Below are positions 1 through 8,506 of a DNA stretch of 64,000 nt, in pieces; position 1 is the stretch's first letter; every line of letters begins with the position of its first letter. The notes under the pieces are model-generated. The model was not told where the DNA came from and ran no database searches. It worked only from the letters and a program-made list of their open reading frames with translations. The position numbers and the translations under genes are program-made. Source of the DNA: Peribacillus sp. FSL P2-0133 (GTDB taxonomy: Bacteria; Bacillota; Bacilli; Bacillales; DSM-1321); NCBI RefSeq assembly GCF_037975445.1, contig NZ_CP150254.1, forward strand, positions 2,106,001 to 2,170,000. Reading direction: 5' to 3'.

Positions 1-905
1 ATGTTCATACAGCTGCCTTGATTGGAGTAGCCAAAGTATTAAGCGAAGTGAAGGATGAGCTCGAAGGAAATGTTGTCTTTATCCATCAGTTTGCGGAAGA
101 GGTAATTCCAGGAGGAGCAAAGCCAATGATTGAAGATGGCTGTCTGGATGGAGTCGATGTCATTTATGGAGCCCATGTATCTTCCATTCTTCCGATTGGT
201 ATGGTTGCTGTTGGAGAGGGATATATAATGGCTGCCGGAGATACATTTGAAATTGAGATTTATGGGAAAGGCGGGCATGGAGCAGCTCCTCATTTGACGG
301 TAGATCCAATTGTGGTGGGCAGCCAACTGGTGCTCACTTTGCAGCAAATCGTCAGCCGCCGCGTTGATCCATCTAAAACAGTTGTTGTCTCGGTTGGTTC
401 TTTTCAAAGCGGACAGGCTTCTAATGTCATACCCGACACGGCCAAAATTACCGGAACGGTACGAACCTTCGAGGAAAGCGTTCAAGATTTGATAGAAAAA
501 GCCATTGGGCAAATTGCAACATCCACCTGCGAAGCCGCAGGAGCCACTGTGAAATTTAAGTACGAGAGAGGATATCCCACTTTGTGGAATCATCCGGATG
601 AAACAATAAAAGCGGACAAGTTAGCAAAAAATCTTCTGGGAGAGGAAAAAGTGATACAAATCCCGCCGTATACGTTAACAGGAATGGAAGATTTCGCCTT
701 TTATCTGCAGAAGGTTCCTGGAACATTTTTCTATGTGGGAGGTGCGAATCCGGCGATGAATGCGATATACCCGCATCATCATCCGAAATTTGATGTAGAT
801 GAAGAGTCAATGTTGTACATCGGAAAAATGTTTATTGCATTGGTTTTTAATTATCTCTCAAACAGTATTATTGATGCTGATTCTATGACTCAAGTAGAAG
901 CTTAG
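1..905 (+). CDS. M20 family amidohydrolase, 5'-truncated by the window edge
   Basis: This is the C-terminal part (about 300 residues) of a zinc-dependent M20D amidohydrolase of the hippurate/N-acyl-amino-acid hydrolase type. The frame is open from base 1. The first readable residues, VHTAALIGVA, match the segment just after the family's CGHD motif, so the internal TTG at 18 is not the true start. The conserved EE pair sits in FAEEVIPGG, followed by the lid/dimerisation domain (GKGGHGAAPH) and the late metal region GMEDFAF...HHHPKFDVDE. An amidohydrolase of another family follows about 100 bases downstream, which suggests use of amide substrates. The substrate cannot be read from sequence. No terminator is visible between the two genes. 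Confidence 0.9.
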   Translation, partial: VHTAALIGVAKVLSEVKDELEGNVVFIHQFAEEVIPGGAKPMIEDGCLDGVDVIYGAHVSSILPIGMVAVGEGYIMAAGDTFEIEIYGKGGHGAAPHLTVDPIVVGSQLVLTLQQIVSRRVDPSKTVVVSVGSFQSGQASNVIPDTAKITGTVRTFEESVQDLIEKAIGQIATSTCEAAGATVKFKYERGYPTLWNHPDETIKADKLAKNLLGEEKVIQIPPYTLTGMEDFAFYLQKVPGTFFYVGGANPAMNAIYPHHHPKFDVDEESMLYIGKMFIALVFNYLSNSIIDADSMTQVEA

Positions 906-1006
906 TAGAAATCAATTACGTTTTGTAGGCTGAATTGGCTGAAAAACTAGAACCCCACAAAGCATAGTCATTAGAACTTGTTTACAGAAAAATAAGAGGT
1001 GATCGT

Positions 1007-2650
1007 ATGTTTGCTGATGTTGTATTTTTAAACGGACAAGTCATTACCGTCGATTCGGGCAATCGGATCGCAGAAGCAGTTGCCATTAAACGTAACCGAA
1101 TAGAAGCTGTCGGAACAAACAAGGAAATCAAACGTTGGATTGGAGAAAGCACCAAAGTGATGGATTTGCAAGGTAGGACTCTACTGCCAGGATTTATAGA
1201 TTCGCATTTGCATCTACTCGGTTATGGACTTACAAGGCTAGCGATTAATTGCAAAGACGCATCGATTCAATCCAATGCAGATATTATCGGTGAATTGAAA
1301 CTGAAGGCGGAATCTACCCCTGAAGGAGGGTGGATCGTAGCAGTAGGTTACAACGAAATGTTCATGTTGGAAGGGCGGTACCTAACCCGCAATCAGCTGG
1401 ATGAGGTGTCGACGGAACACCCGATTCTAATTGTGCGACAATGTGGCCACATTATGATTGCGAACAGTAATGTGTTGGAATTGACAGGTGTAAACGACCA
1501 ATCGGTCGATCCGGAAGGTGGAGTGTTCGGTCGGGACGAGTCCGGGAGATTAAACGGGCTGCTAGTGGAAGCAGCCATGGATCCGGTAAAACGTGTCATG
1601 AATCCGACGGAAGAGGTCTTGGCCAGAGCGGCGGAAATCGCTTCGCGCGATTTCGTATCGTTAGGCATTACGACAATTCATGATGCGGGTGGGTACGAGC
1701 CGGTCAATCTTCGCATCCTACAGCAAGCGGTTCGTTCTGGTCGCTTAAAGGTTCGGGTGTATGCAATGGTCGTTCACGAGCCTAACTTTATCCGAATGAG
1801 AGAGACGTGCCTGTCCACTGGGTTCGGCGACGATCGATTTCGTATCGGTCCGGCGAAAATCTTTATAGACGGAGCCAGCACCGCGCCGACGCTTGCGACG
1901 CGTCAGCCATATGAGACGAATCCGGAAGACAGCGGCATTCTGTACTACACGCAAGAGAATATGAACGACGCGCTCATCGCAGCCCATCGAGATGGTTATC
2001 AAATTACGGCTCACGCCCAGGGCGATCGGGCGATCGAGATGTTGTTGAATACGTTCGAAGAAGCGCTTAGACAATATCCGCGACACAATCACAGACATCG
2101 AATCGAGCATGCCGGTTTGGCGATGCCCGATCTCATCGAGAGAATGGCTAAATTGGGCATAGTGACCGTTCCTAACCCGAACTTTTTCACTGAATTTGGA
2201 GATATATACATTAAGCACTTCGGCGCTCGCAGCGACTATTTTTACCCAATTGGAGCCTGTTTAAAAGCTGGCATTGTCGTAGCAGGAGCCTCGGATAGCC
2301 CCGTCTCGAACTGCAATCCGCTTATCGGCATTCATGGGGCGGTCAACCGACTGACACCTTCCGGCGCGGTCATTGGGGAAGAGCAGAAAATCTCCGTCAT
2401 AGAAGGGATTAGGCTGTACACCTGGAACGGAGCCTACGCAAGCTTCGAGGAAGACCAAAAAGGAAGCATCGAGGTAGGGAAATTAGCAGATTTGATTGTG
2501 CTAAACAACCGAATATTGGATGTAACAATCGACAGTATTGATCAATTACGGGTTGAAATGACGATGATTGACGGGGAAATCGTTTACGAGCTGGGGAAAT
2601 CTCCGGATGCAAATGATGCGTTGGAAGAAACCATTAATTTCATTATGTAA
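1007..2650 (+). CDS. YtcJ-like amidohydrolase (Amidohydro_3 family)
   Basis: This 547-residue protein belongs to the amidohydrolase superfamily, branch YtcJ / N-substituted formamide deformylase. The N-terminal beta-sandwich is followed by the metal motif FIDSHLHL (H67, H69). Later come TAHAQGD, the RIEHAG histidine and the GASDSP aspartate, then the C-terminal KADLIVL-type return of the sandwich (GKLADLIVL). The length is normal for the family. The ATG is preceded by a good ribosome binding site (AAGAGGTGATC). It probably hydrolyses a cyclic amide, formamide or similar C-N bond in the cytoplasm; the substrate is unknown. It follows the M20 gene on the same strand. Confidence 0.88.
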   Translation: MFADVVFLNGQVITVDSGNRIAEAVAIKRNRIEAVGTNKEIKRWIGESTKVMDLQGRTLLPGFIDSHLHLLGYGLTRLAINCKDASIQSNADIIGELKLKAESTPEGGWIVAVGYNEMFMLEGRYLTRNQLDEVSTEHPILIVRQCGHIMIANSNVLELTGVNDQSVDPEGGVFGRDESGRLNGLLVEAAMDPVKRVMNPTEEVLARAAEIASRDFVSLGITTIHDAGGYEPVNLRILQQAVRSGRLKVRVYAMVVHEPNFIRMRETCLSTGFGDDRFRIGPAKIFIDGASTAPTLATRQPYETNPEDSGILYYTQENMNDALIAAHRDGYQITAHAQGDRAIEMLLNTFEEALRQYPRHNHRHRIEHAGLAMPDLIERMAKLGIVTVPNPNFFTEFGDIYIKHFGARSDYFYPIGACLKAGIVVAGASDSPVSNCNPLIGIHGAVNRLTPSGAVIGEEQKISVIEGIRLYTWNGAYASFEEDQKGSIEVGKLADLIVLNNRILDVTIDSIDQLRVEMTMIDGEIVYELGKSPDANDALEETINFIM

Positions 2651-2735
2651 ATATTCAACTACGCTATATCATTCTATTTTTAATGAAAAGTGTAAAGAAA
2701 ATATATGAATTTGATACTAGGAAAAGAAAAAAATG

Positions 2736-2762
2736 AGCTCTAGACTAGGCTAGTCTAGGGCT
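2736..2762. repeat. 12-bp hairpin with 3-nt loop
   Basis: The arms 2736-2747 (AGCTCTAGACTA) and 2751-2762 (TAGTCTAGGGCT) pair over 12 positions with one G-U. No T-run follows, so it is not a standard terminator. It lies 55 bases upstream of a clear terminator in the gap after the amidohydrolase. Confidence 0.7.
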
Positions 2763-2815
2763 ACAGATTGTCATAAAAAATTCCTTTTAAAAAAATGTGA
2801 TTTCAAAAAAGAAAG

Positions 2816-2851
2816 CAGGAAATGGACAGTGATCAATTTCCTGTTTTTTTT
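2816..2851 (+). terminator. Rho-independent terminator after the amidohydrolase gene
   Basis: CAGGAAAT (2816-2823) pairs with ATTTCCTG (2836-2843), followed by a run of eight T. It lies 165 bases past the stop codon. The rest of 2651-2971 holds only this and the preceding hairpin. Confidence 0.75.
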
Positions 2852-2971
2852 GGTGTTCTTGGGGAGCTACGAGAAGGGTTTTTACCTATTTTTATCAGCA
2901 ATGGCTATAAAACTGCACTATGTATTCCTATGATTTAAAAGTTTGTAACATAAACCATATTTTCAATAAAA

Positions 2972-3001
2972 ATATTGACATAATCAATATAACGTTATAA
3001 T
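2972..3001 (+). promoter_or_regulatory. Promoter and overlapping operator of the PTS/mupG operon
   Basis: A -35 TTGACA (2975-2980) and a -10 TATAAT (2996-3001) are 15 bases apart. A perfect inverted repeat, ATATTGA-CATAA-TCAATAT (2972-2990), lies over the -35 and the spacer, where a bound repressor would block RNA polymerase. The regulator is not encoded next to it. Confidence 0.65.
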
Positions 3002-3059
3002 GTTTATTTATTGGAATTGTTTGTTTTTTCAGACTCTTATTCAAAAGGGGGAAAGGTTA

Positions 3060-4388
3060 TTGAGTAGTTTTATGGGTTTACTCGAAATGAAAGTGCTTCC
3101 AGTCGCAAACAAAATTGGTTCACAAAGACATCTGCTGGCAATTAGGCACGGTGTTCTAGCAACACTTCCATTGACGATCATTGGATCATTCTTTGTTATT
3201 TTGTTGAATTTTCCGATTGATGGATATGACGAATGGATTGCACCTTATCGTGCCGCTTTGGATGTACCGTTTCGGTTTACAGTGGGAGCAATGGCTTTAT
3301 ATGCAGCTTTTGGGGTGGGGTCAGCGCTTGCAGGACATTATAAATTAGATCAACTCAGTGCAGGTCTTCTATCAGTCTTAGCTTTTCTGATTACATGTGT
3401 TGTGCCTACCCAAGTCATGGAATCCGTTCCAGGGGTGATAGAAGCGGGTCGCTGGTTACCTATCAGCTCTTTAAGCGCAGCCTCTTTATTCGGGGCAATC
3501 GTAACATCGCTGATTTCCGTTGAGATTTTTCATTTTTTGATTAAACGCGATATAAAAATCAAATTACCGGAAAGCGTTCCGCCAATGGTTTCGAATTCCT
3601 TTGCAGCCCTGATTCCAACATTGGTCGTGGTCCTTCTTTTCTGGGGCATTCGCTATGGTTTAGGCTTTGACATTAACTCGATCATCACTACTTTGGTGTC
3701 ACCTCTCAAAAATTTATTGGTGGGTAATAGTTTAATAGGTGGTCTGCTTACAGTCTTTCTCATCGTTTTCTTTTGGTCGCTGGGTATTCATGGACCGGCA
3801 ATATTGGGTCCGATCATACGGCCGATGTGGGATTCGGCGATTCTCGAGAATATGGATGCATTTGCAAGAACGGGTAATGCGGCGAATTTGCCCAATCTAT
3901 TTACCGAACAATTCATTCAATGGTTCGTATGGATTGGCGGGGCGGGATCGACATTATCACTTGTTGTACTGTTCTTATTTTCAAAATCGAAGTATTTGAA
4001 AGAGCTGGGTAAACTGTCCTTTGTTCCAGGGATTTTTAATATTAACGAACCTATCATCTTTGGAGCGCCAATTGTCATGAACCCCATTTTAATGGTTCCG
4101 TTCATTGTTGCTCCCTTGGTAAATGTCATAGTTTCCTATACATTCTTTCAATTAGGGTTAATACCGATGATAATGGCTAAGCTGCCGTTTACGGTCTTTA
4201 GTCCCATCGCAGCTGTCATCAGTACAAATTGGACAATCATGGCCGGGGTTCTGGTTTTATTGAATTTCGTCATCTCTTTAATGATTTATTTTCCATTTTT
4301 CAAGATGTTCGAGAAGCAGCATTTACGTGATGAAAATAAAATAGAAGCTGGACCAGAAGAAAAGAAAGCGGGCATTAAATATGCTTGA
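3060..4388 (+). CDS. PTS lactose/cellobiose-family EIIC permease
   Basis: This polytopic membrane permease (about 442 residues, roughly ten hydrophobic segments) imports and phosphorylates a sugar together with the IIB and IIA proteins encoded downstream. It resembles CelB/ChbC (for example KVLPVANKIGSQRHLLAIRHG at the N-terminus and the FNINEPIIFGAPIVMNP motif of the substrate domain). The frame is open from 3000, but TTG at 3060 is the likelier start. It is preceded by AGGGGGAAAGG and begins MSSFMGLLEMKVLPVA, like family N-termini. Its end overlaps the next gene by 8 bases. Because the operon also holds a MupG-type enzyme, the substrate may be a muropeptide-derived or other disaccharide rather than cellobiose. 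Confidence 0.9.
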   Translation: MSSFMGLLEMKVLPVANKIGSQRHLLAIRHGVLATLPLTIIGSFFVILLNFPIDGYDEWIAPYRAALDVPFRFTVGAMALYAAFGVGSALAGHYKLDQLSAGLLSVLAFLITCVVPTQVMESVPGVIEAGRWLPISSLSAASLFGAIVTSLISVEIFHFLIKRDIKIKLPESVPPMVSNSFAALIPTLVVVLLFWGIRYGLGFDINSIITTLVSPLKNLLVGNSLIGGLLTVFLIVFFWSLGIHGPAILGPIIRPMWDSAILENMDAFARTGNAANLPNLFTEQFIQWFVWIGGAGSTLSLVVLFLFSKSKYLKELGKLSFVPGIFNINEPIIFGAPIVMNPILMVPFIVAPLVNVIVSYTFFQLGLIPMIMAKLPFTVFSPIAAVISTNWTIMAGVLVLLNFVISLMIYFPFFKMFEKQHLRDENKIEAGPEEKKAGIKYA

Positions 4389-4677
4389 AATAATATCCGC
4401 AACTCTATCATTTGTAGGGGCACAAATCATTTTTTTCCGAACACGGCTAGGTGAAAAATTAACACCCTGGAAATCGGTTGGCCTGTCTATTTTAATTATT
4501 AGCTTTTCTATCTTTCTGTTTACCGCAATGGGATCGACTTATTATTTAATTGTCATTGTACCAACGATTATTTGTTCTGTAATGGTATCCTCCCGCTACC
4601 GCGACTATTTAATGGGATTACAGGCTAGGCGGGATCAATGGAAAGAAAGTAGAAAAGGAGTGAATGATAGCTTATGA
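4381..4677 (+). CDS. Small membrane protein in the PTS/mupG operon
   Basis: This 98-residue protein is not recognised with confidence. It has two to three hydrophobic segments (about residues 1-20, 34-47 and 50-68) and a basic, soluble tail (RYRDYLMGLQARRDQWKESRKG). It is translationally coupled on both sides, overlapping the IIC gene by 8 bases and the mupG-like gene by 4. Its job is therefore probably tied to the permease or to uptake. I assign no function. Confidence 0.75.
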   Translation: MLEIISATLSFVGAQIIFFRTRLGEKLTPWKSVGLSILIISFSIFLFTAMGSTYYLIVIVPTIICSVMVSSRYRDYLMGLQARRDQWKESRKGVNDSL

Positions 4678-5756
4678 GAAGATTAGGTATTTCAATTTAT
4701 CCGGAACACTCTACACCGGATAAAGACAAGCAATATATTAAACTTGCCCATAGTTATGGTTTTGAACGAATATTCACGTGTTTATTATCGGTTTCAAAAC
4801 CATATGAAATTGTCATGGAAGAATATAAAGATATTATTTCTTATGCGAAAGCGCTACATATGGAAGTCATTCTTGATGTTGCTCCAGCTGTTTTCGACAA
4901 GTTTGATATTAGTTATGATGATTTAAGCTTTTTCGCAGAAATGGGAGCTGACGGTGTTCGTCTGGACCTTGGATTCGATGGCTTGAAAGAAGCTAAAATG
5001 ACCTATAATCCCTATGGATTGAAAATCGAATTGAATATGAGTAATGATGTCGATTATTTATCGAACATTCTGACGCATCAGGGGAATAAAAATCAAATCA
5101 TTGGCTGTCATAATTTCTATCCCCAAAAATTCACAGGTCTTCCTTACGACTTCTTCATCGCCTGCAGTAGACGTTTTAAAGAACATGGCATTCGTACAGC
5201 TGCATTTGTTACTTCACAAACTGGTGATATAGGTCCTTGGAGTATTAATGATGGATTATGCACATTAGAACAGCACCGTGAACTTTCAATTGATGTACAA
5301 GCCAAGCATCTATGGGCAACGGGTTTAATTGATGATGTCATCATTGGGAATGCTTACGCGAGTGAAGAGGAATTAAGAATGCTGGGAACCTTACAGCGTG
5401 ACATGATCGAGTTGAAAGTGGAACTCCATTCGGATGCGTCACCAATTGAGCAAAAGGTTGTGTTGGATGAATTACACCTTCGCCGTGGTGATATCAGTGA
5501 GTATATGGTCCGTTCAGTGGAGGTCCGGAAAAAATATGCAAATGAAGATTTTGCAGTCCGGGAAAGTATCCCACAGCGCAAAGGGTCCGTTTTCATCGGC
5601 AATGATTCTTTTGGGAAATACAAAGGCGAACTTCAAGTCATCTTGAGGGATATGCCATTGGATGAACGAAAAAATGCAGTCGCCCATGTTGTACAAGAGG
5701 AACTTTTTTTGCTGGATTATATTAAACCATGGGGCACATTTAGATTGATTAAATAA
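4674..5756 (+). CDS. mupG: MupG-family (DUF871) 6-phospho-glycosidase
   Basis: The 360-residue protein has an N-terminal TIM barrel (about 1-235; MRRLGISIYPEHS, GADGVRLDLGFDG, CHNFYPQKFTGLP) and a C-terminal beta-barrel domain (about 240-360; LHLRRGDISEYMVRS). This is the architecture of DUF871/MupG proteins. MupG of Staphylococcus aureus splits MurNAc-6-phosphate-GlcNAc, a PTS-imported cell-wall disaccharide, in the cytoplasm. The PTS genes around it fit a phosphorylated disaccharide substrate. No MurQ etherase is present in the window, so the exact substrate stays open. The ATG follows AAAAGGAGTGAA at a normal distance and overlaps the preceding stop. Confidence 0.85.
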   Translation: MRRLGISIYPEHSTPDKDKQYIKLAHSYGFERIFTCLLSVSKPYEIVMEEYKDIISYAKALHMEVILDVAPAVFDKFDISYDDLSFFAEMGADGVRLDLGFDGLKEAKMTYNPYGLKIELNMSNDVDYLSNILTHQGNKNQIIGCHNFYPQKFTGLPYDFFIACSRRFKEHGIRTAAFVTSQTGDIGPWSINDGLCTLEQHRELSIDVQAKHLWATGLIDDVIIGNAYASEEELRMLGTLQRDMIELKVELHSDASPIEQKVVLDELHLRRGDISEYMVRSVEVRKKYANEDFAVRESIPQRKGSVFIGNDSFGKYKGELQVILRDMPLDERKNAVAHVVQEELFLLDYIKPWGTFRLIK

Positions 5757-5783
5757 ACTGAACCTAAATTTTAAGGAGGAATA

Positions 5784-6092
5784 ATGATGAATATACTATT
5801 ATGCTGTTCTGCAGGAATGTCCACTAGTCTATTGGTTAATAAGATGGAGAAAGCGGCGGTGGAAGAAGGATTGAACGTGAAAATCCAGGCTGTTGCCACA
5901 ATGGAAGTAAGAAACCATATAGATGAGGTCGATGTTATTCTTTTAGGACCTCAAGTTCGTTATTTACTTAATGATATAAAGAAAATAGGGGATGAAAAAG
6001 GAGTACCTGTAGATACGATAAATCCAATGCATTATGGATCATGTAATGGCAAGGAAGTATTGCGTACGGCCCTTCAATTAATTTCAAAATAA
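5784..6092 (+). CDS. PTS lactose/cellobiose-family EIIB
   Basis: This 102-residue cytoplasmic phosphocarrier takes phosphate from IIA and passes it to the sugar at the IIC permease. The phosphate loop [13 protein letters not shown] matches ChbB-type IIB proteins, with the active-site cysteine at C8, directly before SAGMSTS (C7 is adjacent). The ATG follows AAGGAGGAATA. It lies 27 bases after the mupG-like gene and 24 bases before IIA. Confidence 0.93.
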   Translation: MMNILLCCSAGMSTSLLVNKMEKAAVEEGLNVKIQAVATMEVRNHIDEVDVILLGPQVRYLLNDIKKIGDEKGVPVDTINPMHYGSCNGKEVLRTALQLISK

Positions 6093-6116
6093 CATTCTAT
6101 CATAAGGAGTGGTAAA

Positions 6117-6443
6117 ATGACGAAAACGAAAGAGGATCTATCAGAATTATCATTTCAATTAATTCTCCATAGCGGGAATGCCCGCAGTTGTGCAATGGAA
6201 GCCATCACCTTGCAAAAACAAGGTAAATCAAGCGATGCCCAGGATAAATTAAAGGAAGCAGAGCATGAGTTTGTTGCTGCACATAAAATCCAAACCGCAT
6301 TGATTCAACAAGAAGTGAATGGTGAGAAATTCGATATTCCAATGCTCCTGATCCATGCTCAAGATCACTTGATGACATCCATGACAACAAAAGATTTAGC
6401 AATAGAAATCGTGGAATTACATGAGAAAATACAAAAGAACTAA
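6117..6443 (+). CDS. PTS lactose/cellobiose-family EIIA
   Basis: This 108-residue, all-helical phosphocarrier accepts phosphate from HPr. The phosphorylated histidine is H80 in MLLIHAQDHLM, and the N-terminal helices (FQLILHSGNARSCAMEA) are typical of trimeric IIA-Lac/Cel proteins. It is the last gene of the operon and is followed 11 bases later by a terminator. The ribosome binding site is AAGGAGTGG. Confidence 0.95.
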   Translation: MTKTKEDLSELSFQLILHSGNARSCAMEAITLQKQGKSSDAQDKLKEAEHEFVAAHKIQTALIQQEVNGEKFDIPMLLIHAQDHLMTSMTTKDLAIEIVELHEKIQKN

Positions 6444-6454
6444 CAAAATTCAGG

Positions 6455-6477
6455 AGGTTGCTGCGGCAGCCTTTTTC
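6455..6477 (+). terminator. Terminator of the PTS/mupG operon
   Basis: AGGTTGC (6455-6461) pairs with GCAGCCT (6466-6472) around a TGCG loop, followed by TTTTT. It starts 11 bases after the IIA stop codon. Confidence 0.8.
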
Positions 6478-6529
6478 TTATGGAACAAACGGGTGAAATT
6501 GCACGAATAAGGCGGCGATGCATTTCTTT

Positions 6530-6553
6530 AGCATAGGTTCATGAACCTATGCT
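6530..6553. repeat. Perfect 24-bp palindrome
   Basis: The sequence from 6530 to 6553 is identical to its reverse complement over all 24 bases (half-site AGCATAGGTTCA). It lies in the 282-base gap between the PTS operon and the aldo/keto reductase, about 170 bases upstream of the latter. With no loop and no T-run it looks more like a protein-binding site than a terminator. Confidence 0.7.
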
Positions 6554-6725
6554 CCGTGATGTTAAGGGTCACTCAAGATTAGGATTCTCCGAAATTTTAA
6601 ATTATACTAATGTTCATGGCAGTAGCAAATGATTCTGACATAATTTAACGAAGGATAAACATGATGGAACGCAGAACAAAAAACTGATTAGCAAGATTAA
6701 TCATGTTATAAAAGGGGAGAAAAAC

Positions 6726-7628
6726 ATGCAAAGAGTCAATCTAACTGAAGATTTTAGTCTTTCACGCATTGTACACGGTATGTGGAGGTTGGCAGATTGG
6801 AGATTTCCTACAGAGGAAATCCTATCTCTTATTGAACATGGAATGGAGCGGGGCATCACTACATATGATCACGCCGATATATATGGCAGCTATACGTGTG
6901 AGGAGATTTTTGGGAAAGCACTTTCATTAAAGCCATCTTTACGCGATAAAATGGAGATCGTTACGAAATGTGGCATAGTTCTTAAATCAGAAAACCGTCC
7001 TTCTCATAAAAGTCATCATTATGACACTAGTAAAACTCATATCATAAAGTCTGTTGAACAATCTCTTATGAATCTTAAAACGGATTATATTGATTTATTG
7101 CTTATCCATCGTCCGGATCCCCTGATGAACCCGGCGGAAACAGCTGAGGCGTTTAATCAATTAAAAGAATCAGGAAAGGTCCGTAACTTTGGTGTATCGA
7201 ACTTCAAAAAACCGCAATGGGATATGCTTCAATCTTACCTTGAATATCCACTTGTGACGAATCAACTGGAACTTTCCGCATATAATCTTGAAAACTTCGA
7301 GGACGGAACGGTTAATATATGTCAACAAGCGGGAGTGGCTCCTATGGCATGGTCACCTCTTGCAGGAGGAAGCATCTTTGAGGAATCGAATGAAAAGGCT
7401 GCCCGATTAAGAAAAACGTTAGAAATCGTAAAAGAAGAAATCGGTGCTAACGGAATAGATGAAGTGATGTATGCATGGCTATTGAGACATCCTGCAAAAA
7501 TCATTCCCATCGTTGGTTCCGGTAAGAAAGAACGACTGGACAGCGCCATTGATTCACTAAACCTAAGCATGAAAAAAGAGCAATGGTTCAATATTTTAAC
7601 TAGCTCGATGGGACATGATATCCCGTAA
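6726..7628 (+). CDS. Aldo/keto reductase (YcsN/YdhF-type)
   Basis: This 300-residue NAD(P)H-dependent oxidoreductase has the TIM-barrel fold. The catalytic tetrad is visible: D48 and Y53 in YDHADIYG, K81 in VTKCG and H128 in LLLIHRPDP. The cofactor segment is near PIVGSGKKERLDSAI. It has its own AAAGGGGAGAAA ribosome binding site and its own terminator, so it is probably monocistronic. The physiological carbonyl substrate is unknown. Confidence 0.93.
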   Translation: MQRVNLTEDFSLSRIVHGMWRLADWRFPTEEILSLIEHGMERGITTYDHADIYGSYTCEEIFGKALSLKPSLRDKMEIVTKCGIVLKSENRPSHKSHHYDTSKTHIIKSVEQSLMNLKTDYIDLLLIHRPDPLMNPAETAEAFNQLKESGKVRNFGVSNFKKPQWDMLQSYLEYPLVTNQLELSAYNLENFEDGTVNICQQAGVAPMAWSPLAGGSIFEESNEKAARLRKTLEIVKEEIGANGIDEVMYAWLLRHPAKIIPIVGSGKKERLDSAIDSLNLSMKKEQWFNILTSSMGHDIP

Positions 7629-7665
7629 TGAACTGTACCGTTTAACAAGAAACCTTGCCTTCATT

Positions 7666-7698
7666 AATGGGGACCTCCGTGAAGAGGTCCCCATTCTT
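7666..7698 (+). terminator. Terminator of the aldo/keto reductase gene
   Basis: The 12-bp arms AATGGGGACCTC (7666-7677) and GAGGTCCCCATT (7684-7695) form a stem with a 6-nt loop. The tail is only weakly T-rich. Confidence 0.75.
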
Positions 7699-7738
7699 AA
7701 ATTGCAAACAATGACGAGATGGACTTTCACTTTTCAAA

Positions 7739-7987
7739 ATGAACTACCCAGGCTCTGGGCTTGGGGCCATCCAGTTAAATGGCACAGCCACGATGCTAAT
7801 TGAAATAAAGGGACAAACTCAAACGCTCGGTCAGAAGCAAAACGGAATGCTTAAAGAAACAGCAAAGGTTCCAGTCATAGCGGTTCTTAATGGATTAGCA
7901 GACGGTTCCCTTGAAAACGCCGATCCTGCTGTCTATGATGCCATCCCAAGCACTGCCCTAGGGGTAAGCCCTGGGGATAAACATTAA
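7739..7987 (+). other. Unrecognised reading frame, possible 3' gene remnant
   Basis: An 82-codon frame reads as plausible protein (GSGLGAIQLNGTATML, VPVIAVLNGLADGSLENADP, end GVSPGDKH) but has no ribosome binding site before its ATG. It is followed about 50 bases later by a 10-bp hairpin. I do not recognise it. It could be the tail of a decayed gene, since the next 500 bases hold another remnant. Confidence 0.3.
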
Positions 7988-8036
7988 TTTTATCGGTTGC
8001 TGTGAAGCGGTTGATTTTTAAAGGATGTAACGTAAA

Positions 8037-8067
8037 AGGAGAGTTATCCATAGTGATTAACTCTCCT
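8037..8067. terminator. Terminator-like hairpin
   Basis: AGGAGAGTTA (8037-8046) pairs with TAACTCTCCT (8058-8067) over 10 bp. No real T-run follows. It would end whatever gene the frame at 7739-7987 once belonged to. Confidence 0.5.
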
Positions 8068-8199
8068 ATTTGATGTTTTATATAGATTGTAGGGCTCTAG
8101 AGATTTAGGGGATACAGGGGCTCATTAAATTTTTGTTACATCTAAAATTCTATTAATTGTGGGTATTGAGTCGGTGCCTGTCACGCCTTGGATATGTAT

Positions 8200-8506
8200 A
8201 TGACTCAAGAAGTGGAGAATATTTATGCCGATTCCATGTCCGTCGAGATCACCCGCCAAAATAAGGATATTGGTTTCACTTTCATTTTAAAAATTTTCCT
8301 GCTTGTTTTTGAGGCGGCATGAAAATTTCTACTGTATTGGTTTTTGCATGAACCTCTTCTTCTCTAATTCAAGGTCATCTAAATCTATTATTTTCATCAT
8401 ATGGATTAATGATGTGTTCCGCACCACTGAAATCGATTGGACCGTCATTAAAAAACATTATTTCTTCCGTACCAAAGGTGCGTTTCATAATTACGAAAAT
8501 ATTCAT
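8200..8506 (-). pseudogene. etfB: Remnant of electron-transfer flavoprotein beta subunit (etfB)
   Basis: A GGAGG site precedes ATG at 8506 on the minus strand. The frame reads MNIFVIMKRTFGTEEIM, then GAEHIINPYDE, which is the EtfB N-terminus. About 170 internal residues are then missing. The reading resumes, in shifted frames, with IIDLDDLELE, AKTNTVEIFMPPQKQAGKF and LILAGDLDG, which match the C-terminal end of EtfB. The order and strand are preserved, so this is one gene shortened by an internal deletion and several frameshifts. It cannot make a working protein. No etfA partner is nearby. Confidence 0.65.

Noticed and set aside
39..593. 184-codon minus-strand frame
   Set aside because: It lies wholly inside the M20 amidohydrolase coding region and shows no family features or start signal.
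1745..2218. 157-codon minus-strand frame within the YtcJ-like gene
   Set aside because: A mirror frame of a well-supported gene; the composition (many Arg and Ser) is typical of antisense translation.
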